Source: Bifidobacterium breve | GTDB lineage: Bacteria > Actinomycetota > Acidimicrobiia > IMCC26256 | Reading direction: 5' to 3' | Length of the DNA: 6,852 nucleotides | NCBI GenBank assembly: GCA_945907055.1 | Contig: CAMDSG010000093.1 | Span: 1-6,852, forward strand | Shown here: in pieces, positions 1 through 6,676 of the stretch | How positions within the stretch are numbered: the first letter of the stretch is position 1 | How the letters are laid out: each line of letters begins with the position of its first letter | Program-made: the position numbers and the translations under genes | Notes under the pieces: model-generated | Told to the model about the DNA's origin: nothing | What the model saw: only the letters and a program-made list of their open reading frames with translations | Database searches by the model: none

Positions 1-36
1 TCATGCGGGGCTACATAAATCTGCGCGATCCTCGCA

Positions 37-810
37 GTGACATCCCTTCATATGGCGTCGCTTCATATTCTCGAAACACTCCCGACCCAGAACGCGGCCT
101 ACGATGAGTGCGTGAGCAGCGCAGAGAGCACCCACGCAGAACCAGTACCGAATCCAGCAGAGTCTTCAAACTCCTCAGCTGAACATGTATTGATCCGGGT
201 CTGGCTGCCAGACCGCCCTGGAGCACTTGGACTCGTAGCCTCAAGAATCGGTGCGATGCGAGGAGACATTGTTGGCATCGATGTCTTAGAGACCGGTGAG
301 GGCGTTGCAGTAGACGAGTTTGCTGTGAATATTCCTGACCCAGAGATGATTCCAATTTTGATCCGCGAGATCGAAGAGGTCGATGGCGTATCAGTCGAGG
401 AGGTTCGAAGGGTTGGGGTATTCCCAGACCCAAGAGTCGATGCGCTGAACTCGGCGGCGACCATCTGCGAAGCAACCTCGATCCCAGATCTCTGGCTACG
501 ACTAGCCACCCACACAAAGAACGAGTTCATAGCTGACTGGTCCGCTGTTGTTGATGATGAAAACTTACTCGCATCTTGCGGCGAGCCCCCTGCCCATGCT
601 GTCTTAGATGCGTATGTTGCAGGGATCCGATCATCGCAGCTTGTTACTGCTGGCGCAGCGGGGCCCTCGGATCTGGCCATAGCGGTATTGCCTAAATCAA
701 GAGTCGTCCTGCTACTCGGGCGCGAGGGACATACCTTCAGGCAGAGAGAGCGGCTGCAGCTATTAGCCCTTGCACGTATCGCAGCGAGCATGGCGCCACT
801 GCTCCCTTAA
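37..810 (+). CDS. ACT-domain protein with GAF-like C-terminal half
   Basis: This 257-residue protein has three parts. Residues 1-50 are a Ser/Ala/Glu/Pro-rich, low-complexity lead. Residues 51-127 form a typical ACT domain: a first beta strand VLIRVWLPDRPGAL with the D-x-P-G-A-L turn, a helix LVASRIGAMRGDI, then a second strand pair and helix ending near EEVRRVGV. Residues 130-257 resemble a degenerate GAF-like fold (alternating hydrophobic strands, a final helix RERLQLLALARIAASM); this part is an inference from its pattern. ACT domains usually bind amino acids or other small ligands and control enzymes or regulators. No catalytic or DNA-binding domain is visible, so the role is probably sensory or regulatory and the ligand is unknown. 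The start shown is GTG; an ATG at 52 is an alternative, and neither has a clear Shine-Dalgarno sequence. An AT-rich stretch at 12-20 could be a -10 element but is not convincing. The gene ends in TAA and is separated from the photolyase by 63 bases. Confidence 0.8.
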   Translation: MTSLHMASLHILETLPTQNAAYDECVSSAESTHAEPVPNPAESSNSSAEHVLIRVWLPDRPGALGLVASRIGAMRGDIVGIDVLETGEGVAVDEFAVNIPDPEMIPILIREIEEVDGVSVEEVRRVGVFPDPRVDALNSAATICEATSIPDLWLRLATHTKNEFIADWSAVVDDENLLASCGEPPAHAVLDAYVAGIRSSQLVTAGAAGPSDLAIAVLPKSRVVLLLGREGHTFRQRERLQLLALARIAASMAPLLP

Positions 811-830
811 TTAGCGTGCAGAGCGGAGGT

Positions 831-850
831 TCCATTTCTCTAGAAATGGA
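831..850. promoter_or_regulatory. Operator-like palindrome upstream of the photolyase gene
   Basis: TCCATTTCT and AGAAATGGA form perfect 9-bp arms separated by the two bases CT. The centre lies about 33 bases before the photolyase start codon, on the place where the -35 element of the promoter at 861-866 should be. No recognisable -35 hexamer is seen there. No T-run follows the repeat, so it is a poor intrinsic terminator for the upstream gene. Its length, symmetry and position suit a dimeric repressor or activator site. The regulator cannot be named from the sequence; it does not match the actinobacterial LexA box (CGAAC-N4-GTTCG). Confidence 0.6.
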
Positions 851-860
851 GTAATGCCGG

Positions 861-866
861 TACCCT
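861..866 (+). promoter_or_regulatory. -10 element of a probable leaderless photolyase promoter
   Basis: TACCCT fits the TANNNT pattern of actinobacterial -10 elements. It ends 7 bases before the ATG at 874, which puts the expected transcription start on or next to the A of the start codon. No Shine-Dalgarno sequence is present between the two, which supports a leaderless mRNA. Confidence 0.6.
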
Positions 867-873
867 CTTAAAT

Positions 874-2220
874 ATGACAACCGGCGTCGTTGTATTCACC
901 AGAGACCTTCGGGTTCATGACCACCCTGCACTCGCTGCAGCGATTCGAGAGCACAAGAACATTGTTCCGCTCTTTGTATTTGATGACGGGGTAGCGCGCG
1001 CTGATTTTCGCCCTGCCAACAGAACCGCATTCATGCTTGAGTCGCTCGCCGATCTTGATTCTTCGCTGCAGAGTCGGGGGGCAACACTCATATATCGCCA
1101 GGGCAACTGGGCAGAGGAAGTATTAGCGCTTGCAGAGGAGGTAAGTGCATCTGCTATTCACCTCTCAGAGGATGTAAGCGGATTCTCAACACGCAGAATT
1201 GCTCAACTAACAGAGCGCGCTAGGGGCTCAGAGATCCGGGTGCAGGCTCATCCCGGTGTAATGGTCATCTCGCCTGGGGATGTTCTCCCCACAGGCGGAG
1301 ATCACTTCAAAGTTTTCACGCCTTACTATCGAAAATGGCTCGCTCTTCCTTGGCGAACTCCGATAGCGGCGCCCAAGGAAATACTCTCCGTTCAGGGCCT
1401 TGATTCGCTAAGCATGCCAGGAATTGAGGAACTCTCTACTGGCCCGCTATCACCAAATCGCGTGAATGGCGGCGAGGGTATTGCTCGGCGATTGTTCGCA
1501 AGCTGGAGAGAGACCCACCTGCACGAATACGAAGCAATACACAACGATCTGCCGGGTAACTCAACCTCACATCTAGCGCCTTACATACATTTTGGCTGCC
1601 TCTCCCCTCTCGAGCTTGCTGCGTCATCATTGGGGCGCGATGGAGCAGAGCAATGGGTTCGACAACTCTGCTGGCGAGACTTCTACCACCAGGTTCTCGC
1701 TGCGCGTCCCGACGCATCGTGGGCTGACTTTAAGCATCGCGGAGATCACTGGATCGACGACCCCGCTGCACTCCAAGCTTGGAAGGAAGGGCGCACAGGG
1801 TTCCCTGTCGTTGATGCCGGTATGCGCCAACTCTTAGATGAGGGATTCATGCATAACCGCACTCGCATGATTGTCGCTTCGTTCTTAACCAAGGACCTAG
1901 GTATCGACTGGCGCCACGGAGCGCGCCACTTCCTCGAGTGGCTGACCGATGGAGACATTGCAAACAACAACCTCAACTGGCAATGGACCGCAGGCACAGG
2001 CACCGATACAAACCCGAATCGCATATTTAACCCTACGGTTCAGGGTCAGCGCTTCGATCCAAAGGGAGAGTATGTAAGGCGTTACGTCAATGAGCTAGCG
2101 AGCATTCCGGATGGTTCGCTGCATACTCTCGGACCGTTGGAGCGTGCTGCGCTTGGGTACCCCGACCCGATAGTGGACCACCACGAAGCGATAGCCGAGT
2201 ATCGATTACGCAGAGCCTAA
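874..2220 (+). CDS. phr: Deoxyribodipyrimidine photolyase, class I CPD type
   Basis: This 448-residue flavoprotein should repair UV-induced cyclobutane pyrimidine dimers using blue or near-UV light. The N-terminal alpha/beta antenna domain begins VVVFTRDLRVHDHPAL (residues 5-20). The C-terminal FAD-binding half is highly conserved: RQLCWRDFYHQ (263-273), EGRTGFPVVDAGMRQL (305-320), MHNRTRM (326-332), SFLTKDLGIDWRHG (336-349) and a segment from 361 with NWQW and GTGTD. By comparison with the E. coli enzyme, W303, W346 and W369 are the electron-transfer triad (W306, W359, W382), N365 matches N378 near the flavin, and W267 and W371 match dimer-contacting W277 and W384. M332 occupies the position that is Met in CPD photolyases and His in (6-4) enzymes, which favours CPD specificity. 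Q264 replaces the E. coli E274. The antenna cofactor cannot be told from the sequence. Full length, intact, with its own promoter and a palindrome upstream. These alignments were made by eye. Confidence 0.95.
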   Translation: MTTGVVVFTRDLRVHDHPALAAAIREHKNIVPLFVFDDGVARADFRPANRTAFMLESLADLDSSLQSRGATLIYRQGNWAEEVLALAEEVSASAIHLSEDVSGFSTRRIAQLTERARGSEIRVQAHPGVMVISPGDVLPTGGDHFKVFTPYYRKWLALPWRTPIAAPKEILSVQGLDSLSMPGIEELSTGPLSPNRVNGGEGIARRLFASWRETHLHEYEAIHNDLPGNSTSHLAPYIHFGCLSPLELAASSLGRDGAEQWVRQLCWRDFYHQVLAARPDASWADFKHRGDHWIDDPAALQAWKEGRTGFPVVDAGMRQLLDEGFMHNRTRMIVASFLTKDLGIDWRHGARHFLEWLTDGDIANNNLNWQWTAGTGTDTNPNRIFNPTVQGQRFDPKGEYVRRYVNELASIPDGSLHTLGPLERAALGYPDPIVDHHEAIAEYRLRRA

Positions 2221-2245
2221 AGACTCTGAGATATTTAGAGGCTTT
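2219..2245 (+). terminator. Weak hairpin after the photolyase gene
   Basis: AAAG-A-CTCT pairs with AGAG-G-CTTT across a 9-base loop, with one A/G mismatch in the middle of the stem. It begins inside the photolyase stop codon and is followed by AATCTCTC rather than a T-run. It may help end transcription before the separate GNAT promoter, but the stem is weak. Confidence 0.25.
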
Positions 2246-2298
2246 AATCTCTCTGTATTAGTAGCGGGGATGAGTGCGCGTCGCCTCAAACTTCGCCC

Positions 2299-2304
2299 TA
2301 TCCT
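2299..2304 (+). promoter_or_regulatory. -10 element of a probable leaderless GNAT promoter
   Basis: TATCCT matches TANNNT and ends exactly 6 bases before the ATG at 2311, so the predicted transcription start is the A of the ATG. There is no Shine-Dalgarno sequence. No clear -35 hexamer is visible. Confidence 0.6.
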
Positions 2305-2310
2305 CTAGCG

Positions 2311-2916
2311 ATGGTTGAGATTCGCGAGGCGCAATCCAATGAGATTAAGTCCGTCGCCGCAACGATGGCGCGCGCATTTGACGACTCACCTGTGACTCAA
2401 TGGATTATGCCCATCGACCGACTTCGCCCGATCGCTCTTCGCGCTTTTTTTGGAGCGGCTGCACATGACGCTCACCGACATGGCAAGGTCTGGGTTGCGA
2501 TTGAGGCAAGCGCAGTAATCGGAGCCTCCGTCTGGTTACCACCCCGGCTCTATCCACCTACCCCTAAGAGAGGGCGGGCAACGCTTTTTCCAATCATTCG
2601 TCTCGCACCTATCGCACCGTTTGCTCTGATACGCGCTCTCAAGTATCAAAATGGTGTTGGGCGCAGGCACTTAAAGGACGAGCACTGGTATTTAGGAACC
2701 CTAGGGGTTGAGCCGCAGCATCAAGGCCGCGGCATCGGAGGTTTGCTCATACAACCCGGCATTACAAGTGCTGAGAGCGAGGGCGTGCCCTGCTATTTAG
2801 AGACCGAGAAGATACGCAACCTGCCCTTCTACGGACGCTACGGGTTCAAGGTCACCGAGGAGTTCATCCCAACCCCAGACGGCCCACCTATCTGGACGAT
2901 GACACGCAACGCTTAA
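2311..2916 (+). CDS. GNAT-family N-acetyltransferase
   Basis: This 201-residue protein is a single GNAT domain, predicted to move an acetyl group from acetyl-CoA to an amine. The acetyl-CoA-binding motif A is clear: strand WYLGTLGVEPQHQGRGIGGLL (residues 126-146), containing Q138-G-R-G-I-G in the pyrophosphate loop. Motif B follows as VPCYLETEKIRNLPFYGRYGF (159-179), with the typical LETE and the N-x-x-F-Y-x-x-x-G-F signature. The N-terminal part (IREAQSNEIKSVAATMARAF) is the usual first strand and helix. The middle segment, around residues 78-120, is Pro- and Arg-rich and is the likely substrate-specific region. The substrate is unknown; related enzymes act on antibiotics, polyamines, amino acids or proteins. 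It seems to have its own promoter, so function need not be tied to the photolyase. It ends with TAA, 11 bases from the stop of the converging VWA gene. Confidence 0.9.
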   Translation: MVEIREAQSNEIKSVAATMARAFDDSPVTQWIMPIDRLRPIALRAFFGAAAHDAHRHGKVWVAIEASAVIGASVWLPPRLYPPTPKRGRATLFPIIRLAPIAPFALIRALKYQNGVGRRHLKDEHWYLGTLGVEPQHQGRGIGGLLIQPGITSAESEGVPCYLETEKIRNLPFYGRYGFKVTEEFIPTPDGPPIWTMTRNA

Positions 2917-2927
2917 GGCCTTACTAG

Positions 2928-4415
2928 TCAGGCGTCAAAACTCGAGGATACAAATGTCTCGAGTTGACGCAGGTTGCGGCACTCGAATACTCCGTCACAG
3001 TAAATGCCGTAATCACCGACGACAGAGTCTCCCGTATTCCAATACCCCCGCGGCTCGGGGTTTAGCCAGAACAACTTGCGAGATCGCTCACGAATCTCCT
3101 TGAGTACCGATGCCTGAGTTGCGTGGTAGTTATTTCGTGCATCACCAAGGATGATCACCGTTGTCTTCTTCGTAATCTCGCCCATGTGGCGCTGGGCAAA
3201 TATCTCTAATGCATGTCCGTAGTCGGAGTGCCCGTCTACCCAGATCACATCTGCTTCGCTATTCACTCTCTGGACCGCTTCAGTAATCTCATCTGATTCC
3301 TCAAAGAAGCGCGTTACTTCATCTATTCCGTCGATAAAGACCCAAGAGCGGACCTTTGAGAACTGCCCCGCCATTGCGTAGACAAACTGAAGAGTAAAGC
3401 GCGCAAAGGACGCTACAGATCCGGATATATCCGCAATTACCATGATCTCTGGTTTAGAGGGCCTTGGGTTACGGAACTTTGGCTCTAGTGGGACACCTCC
3501 GTAGGAGAGCGAGTGGCGAACTGTTTTGCGAAAGTCGAGTTGCCCTCGACGCCGACGCTTGCGTCGCTGCGCTAGACGCGCTGCTAGCGCACGGGTCAGC
3601 GGTTCAATAGCTCTCTGCAACTGAAGCATCTCTTCGCGCGATGCGTGCATGAACTCAACATCCTCTGGGAGAGGCTTACGCAAGGTGCGCGCCATCGCCT
3701 CAACGCCGCGATCCGCAATGAGCCTCCTGCGAATCTCCTCCTCAACCATCTCTTTAAATTTCTTGATCTTCATCTTGTGGTCATCAGAGGCAAGGCGCTC
3801 AGCGAGCGCGTCGTCCGGCGCATCACGCTCTTCACGCGATGTAGACATCATCTTCTCGGCCACACCATCAAGATCGAGTTGGCGAAGAGTTCGGTAGAGG
3901 TAATAGGTCCCACCGACCGGCCGGCCAGGCTCCATTCCCGCAAATCGAGATACAGCCATCGCAGCGATATTGCGCAGCATCTCGTCGTCAGACTTCATGA
4001 GGGCCTGCATCAGCATCTTGGCGAGGTCTTCGTTGCTTACGCCTTCACCCCCACCGCCGCCTCCAGGTTGCTTACCGGCACCACCGCCCTCCGGGGCTTC
4101 GCGATCATCATTTGATGAGTCCGAGTTTTCGTCTCCATCTACACCTGGGCTCCAACGCGCGAAATAGACCTCAAAAACCGTGTCGAAAGCCGGCCAATGC
4201 TGGTGATGCTTAACGAGGGTTGCAGCGAGCGCTGACTTAAAAGACGCGCGGTCCTCTAACTCGATGTACTCAACAGCACGCATCGCATCAAGATTCTCAG
4301 TCATTGAGACAGGTAGACCCGCCGCACGCAATTCATGCACAAAGCCTTGGAGCACATCAAGCAGGTTGCCCGAGGTCACTACTCCAGGCGGCATCTCAAA
4401 TGTGTTGCGGTTCAT
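2928..4415 (-). CDS. CoxE-like VWA-domain protein
   Basis: This 495-residue protein belongs to the VWA/CoxE group, the usual partner of MoxR-type ATPases in assembling or activating enzyme complexes. Numbered from the ATG at 4415, it has a helical N-terminal region (LLDVLQGFVHELRAAGLPVS), an acidic then Gly-rich low-complexity linker at about 92-126, a charged helical middle, a strongly basic stretch RRKRRRRGQLDFRKTVR (about 284-300) typical of CoxE proteins, and a C-terminal VWA domain. The metal-binding MIDAS site is visible: D329-I-S-G-S333, S397 in GHSDYGHAL where Thr is usual, and D425 in ILGDARNN. No signal peptide or membrane span is seen, so it is probably cytosolic. A longer reading frame starts at a TTG at 4493 inside the ATPase gene, but the ATG at 4415 is preferred: it is 34 bases after the ATPase stop, with AAAGG 11 bases upstream. 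An ATG at 4394 is another option. Likely works with the ATPase encoded just upstream; the client is unknown. Confidence 0.88.
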   Translation of the reverse strand: MNRNTFEMPPGVVTSGNLLDVLQGFVHELRAAGLPVSMTENLDAMRAVEYIELEDRASFKSALAATLVKHHQHWPAFDTVFEVYFARWSPGVDGDENSDSSNDDREAPEGGGAGKQPGGGGGGEGVSNEDLAKMLMQALMKSDDEMLRNIAAMAVSRFAGMEPGRPVGGTYYLYRTLRQLDLDGVAEKMMSTSREERDAPDDALAERLASDDHKMKIKKFKEMVEEEIRRRLIADRGVEAMARTLRKPLPEDVEFMHASREEMLQLQRAIEPLTRALAARLAQRRKRRRRGQLDFRKTVRHSLSYGGVPLEPKFRNPRPSKPEIMVIADISGSVASFARFTLQFVYAMAGQFSKVRSWVFIDGIDEVTRFFEESDEITEAVQRVNSEADVIWVDGHSDYGHALEIFAQRHMGEITKKTTVIILGDARNNYHATQASVLKEIRERSRKLFWLNPEPRGYWNTGDSVVGDYGIYCDGVFECRNLRQLETFVSSSFDA

Positions 4416-4449
4416 CGCATTGAATACCTTTGCGGAGTTGAAGGCCACC

Positions 4450-5346
4450 TCAAGATCGCTTCGGGCCAATCGGCAGCGGGCTGTCGACCCCAATCTCTTT
4501 TCTGGCCTTCATAATGTCAGATTGGTACTTAAGCAGAACATGCAGAGTGTCAGTAATGACCTGAGGATCTATCTGCGTGTGACCAAGGTAGAGAAGAGTA
4601 CGCGCCCAGTCGATTGTCTCAGAGATTGAAGGCGCCTTCTTTATGTCAAGTGCTCGAATTGAGCGAACGACCTGAGCGACCTGCTCTGCCAATGCGTCAT
4701 CGATCTCGGGGACCCTCACGCGAACAATCTCTCGCTCGCGATCAAGGTCTGGGTAATCGATGTGCAGGAATAAGCAGCGACGCTTGAGTGCCTCAGAGAG
4801 TTCACGAGTGTTGTTTGAGGTGAGCATCACGATTGGGCGTTGATTCCCCGTTACCGTGCCGAGCTCAGGAATAGAGACTTGGAAGTCTGAGAGAACTTCT
4901 AACAAGAGCGCCTCGGTCTCCACCTCCACGCGGTCAACCTCATCAATGAGAAGAACAACCGGCTCCTCCGAGCGAATCGCCGCAAGAAGCGGGCGCTCTA
5001 GGAGAAACTGCTCAGAGAAAATATCGCTCTCAACCGTCTCCCAATCGCGCTCATGCTCGCGGTCGGCCTGAATACGAAGAAGCTGCTTTTTATAGTTCCA
5101 TTCGTAGATGGCCTTACCCTCGTCTAACCCTTCGTAGCACTGCAGACGGATTAGGCGGGAGTCAGTGATGAGGGCTACGGCCTTAGCGAGTTCGGTCTTG
5201 CCGACTCCAGCAGGGCCCTCAATTAGCACTGGCTTCTCAAGCCGATCGGCGAGGTAAATAACCCCTGCAATATTTGCATCAGCCAGATAGTCAACAGCGG
5301 CTAGGCGCTCGGTGACATCGGCTACGGATTTAAAGCGCATCGCCAT
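4450..5346 (-). CDS. MoxR-type AAA+ ATPase, CoxD-like
   Basis: This 298-residue protein is an AAA+ ATPase of the MoxR superfamily, which use ATP hydrolysis to remodel or mature partner enzymes. Visible motifs are Walker A GPAGVGKT (residues 44-51), the family segment LIRLQCYEGLDEGKAIYEWNYKKQLL (two stretches, 65-90), Walker B VVLLIDE (130-136), sensor 1 at N178 in MLTSNNTREL, and arginines R189-R190 in ALKRRC as candidate arginine finger. Length and motif order fit a complete single-domain ATPase. The start ATG lies one base after the proA stop, with AAGGA 6 bases before it, and the next gene is a CoxE-like VWA protein, so proA, this gene and the VWA gene look co-transcribed. Known pairs of this kind are CoxD/CoxE for CO dehydrogenase, NorQ/NorD and CbbQ/CbbO. 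No such client enzyme is in the window, so the target is not known. Confidence 0.93.
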   Translation of the reverse strand: MAMRFKSVADVTERLAAVDYLADANIAGVIYLADRLEKPVLIEGPAGVGKTELAKAVALITDSRLIRLQCYEGLDEGKAIYEWNYKKQLLRIQADREHERDWETVESDIFSEQFLLERPLLAAIRSEEPVVLLIDEVDRVEVETEALLLEVLSDFQVSIPELGTVTGNQRPIVMLTSNNTRELSEALKRRCLFLHIDYPDLDREREIVRVRVPEIDDALAEQVAQVVRSIRALDIKKAPSISETIDWARTLLYLGHTQIDPQVITDTLHVLLKYQSDIMKARKEIGVDSPLPIGPKRS

Positions 5347-5347
5347 C

Positions 5348-6616
5348 TCAGGTCCTTACCTGTCCGTCGCCCCAGACGACGTACTTGTATGTAGTTAATT
5401 CACGAAGCCCCATTGGGCCACGTGCATGGAGTTTTTGGGTAGATATTCCGATCTCAGCACCGAATCCGAACTCCTCGCCATCTGTAAAGCGTGTCGATGC
5501 GTTTACTAATACTGCCGCTGCATCAACCTCGCGGGCAAAGCGGCGGGCTGCCTCAAGATCGGTGGTGACAATTGCCTCACTGTGCCCGGTGCCAAAACGG
5601 TTTATATGCGCTATTGCATCGTCCAATGAGGAGACGACTGCAACACTCATTTTCAGCTCGAGAAACTCGCGCCCAAAATCTTCCTCGGTTGCAGGTTGAA
5701 TGCTAGCCACGCTATCTCGAGATGCTGCATCGCCAACCAACACAACTCCTGCTGCCTCTAGATCCGCGCAGATGATTGGGAGGAGCGTCTCGGCTAGGTC
5801 AGCATGTATGACTAGCGACTCTGCTGCATTGCATACGCTGGTTCGCTGCGTTTTGGCGTTCATCACAATGCTTCGCGCCATCTCTGCATCGGCTGATGCA
5901 TCGACGTATACGTGGCAATTTCCGTCACCATCGATAATGACCGGCACTGTCGCGTTCTCGCGCACACTCTTAATTAGGGCCGGGCCACCACGCGGGATAA
6001 GGCAGTCGACATACTCAGTAAGGCGCATCACTCCAATCGCGCTCTCATGAGAAGCATCATCTACGAGCACAAGACAGTCCTCAGGCAGGCCCGCTGCAGC
6101 GAATCCTCTGCGCATAGCCTCAGCGATTGCGAGGTTTGAACGCAGTGCGCTTCCGGAGCCGCGCAGTAGTGCAGCGTTCCCGGCCTTCAAACAGAGTCCG
6201 GCCGCATCCGCTGTGACGTTAGGGCGGTTTTCATAGATGATCGCTACGACGCCAAGCGGTACGCGTGTGCGAGAGATCTCAAGACCATTGGGGCGTACCC
6301 AACTCTCAAGTACTTCCCCGATCGGGTCTGGAAGCGAGGCAACTTGGCGCAGGCCAGCGGCCATCGACTCGATTCGTGCATCCGTCAAGCGCAGTCGATC
6401 TAGGGGCCCTGGCTCCATACCAGCGGCCTCGGCGGCTGCTAAATCAAGGGAGTTCTGCTCCTGGATCGTTGTTGCATGGGCCACGAGTGCATCTGAGGCC
6501 TCAAGCAATGCAGCGTTCTTCAGAGAGGTAGAGGCGGTGGCGAGAACTCTTGCCGCAGAGCGAGCGCGCCGACCCAGTCCTTGAATTGTGAGTGAGCTCG
6601 CTCTCTCCTCCGGCAT
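5348..6616 (-). CDS. proA: Glutamate-5-semialdehyde dehydrogenase (gamma-glutamyl phosphate reductase)
   Basis: This 422-residue cytosolic enzyme catalyses the second step of proline biosynthesis from glutamate: NADPH-dependent reduction of gamma-glutamyl phosphate to glutamate 5-semialdehyde. Numbered from the ATG at 6616, the family signatures are IIYENRPNVTADAAGLCLKAGNA (about 126-148, split here across strand and helix), IPRGG, VIIDGDGNCHVYVD, and the catalytic-cysteine region MNAKTQRTSVCNAAE with C262 as nucleophile. The C-terminal block VLVNASTRFTDG then FGFGAEIGIST is also present, and the chain ends LTTYKYVVWGDG. Length is close to the E. coli enzyme (417). An upstream TTG at 6646 gives 10 extra residues, but the ATG is preferred because a -10 element ends 8 bases before it, and the TTG would lie before the predicted transcription start. 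The next gene begins one base after the proA stop. proB, the usual partner, is not in this window; it may lie elsewhere. Confidence 0.95.
   Translation of the reverse strand: MPEERASSLTIQGLGRRARSAARVLATASTSLKNAALLEASDALVAHATTIQEQNSLDLAAAEAAGMEPGPLDRLRLTDARIESMAAGLRQVASLPDPIGEVLESWVRPNGLEISRTRVPLGVVAIIYENRPNVTADAAGLCLKAGNAALLRGSGSALRSNLAIAEAMRRGFAAAGLPEDCLVLVDDASHESAIGVMRLTEYVDCLIPRGGPALIKSVRENATVPVIIDGDGNCHVYVDASADAEMARSIVMNAKTQRTSVCNAAESLVIHADLAETLLPIICADLEAAGVVLVGDAASRDSVASIQPATEEDFGREFLELKMSVAVVSSLDDAIAHINRFGTGHSEAIVTTDLEAARRFAREVDAAAVLVNASTRFTDGEEFGFGAEIGISTQKLHARGPMGLRELTTYKYVVWGDGQVRT
5353..5357 (-). promoter_or_regulatory. Ribosome binding site of the MoxR gene inside proA
   Basis: Read on the minus strand, AAGGA is followed by six bases and then the ATG at 5346. 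It lies in the last codons of proA. This supports the ATG at 5346 over the in-frame ATG two codons later, and suggests translational coupling. It contrasts with the apparent leaderless starts of the promoter-proximal genes. Confidence 0.6.
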
Positions 6617-6624
6617 GGCTTTGG

Positions 6625-6630
6625 ATTGTA
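6625..6630 (-). promoter_or_regulatory. proA: -10 element of the proA operon promoter
   Basis: On the minus strand TACAAT (5 of 6 to TATAAT) ends 8 bases before the ATG at 6616, predicting transcription from within about two bases of the start codon and thus a leaderless or nearly leaderless mRNA. A possible -35 element TTGGAG at 6656-6651 would leave a long 20-base spacer, so the -35 assignment is weak. Confidence 0.55.
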
Positions 6631-6676
6631 GCGGTGCGCTGCCCAATGCCCTCCAAGGATTGATACCGATTGATTC

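Noticed and set aside
99..791. Long minus-strand reading frame of 230 codons opposite the ACT-domain gene
   Set aside because: Its product is Ser/Thr/Ala-rich with no recognisable domain, while the plus-strand frame holds a clear ACT domain. It is best explained as a shadow of codon bias.
831..850. The palindrome as an intrinsic terminator of the ACT-domain gene
   Set aside because: It is followed by GTAATGCC with no T-run and lies directly on the promoter of the next gene, so an operator role fits better.
4416..4493. N-terminal extension of the VWA protein starting inside the ATPase gene
   Set aside because: The start would be a TTG in coding sequence of the ATPase, and the extra 26 residues do not look conserved. 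The ATG at 4415 is preferred.
5385..6584. Three successive plus-strand reading frames opposite proA
   Set aside because: They lie antisense to a highly conserved enzyme and have Ser/Ala/Arg-rich products with no motif. They are shadows of the proA codon pattern.
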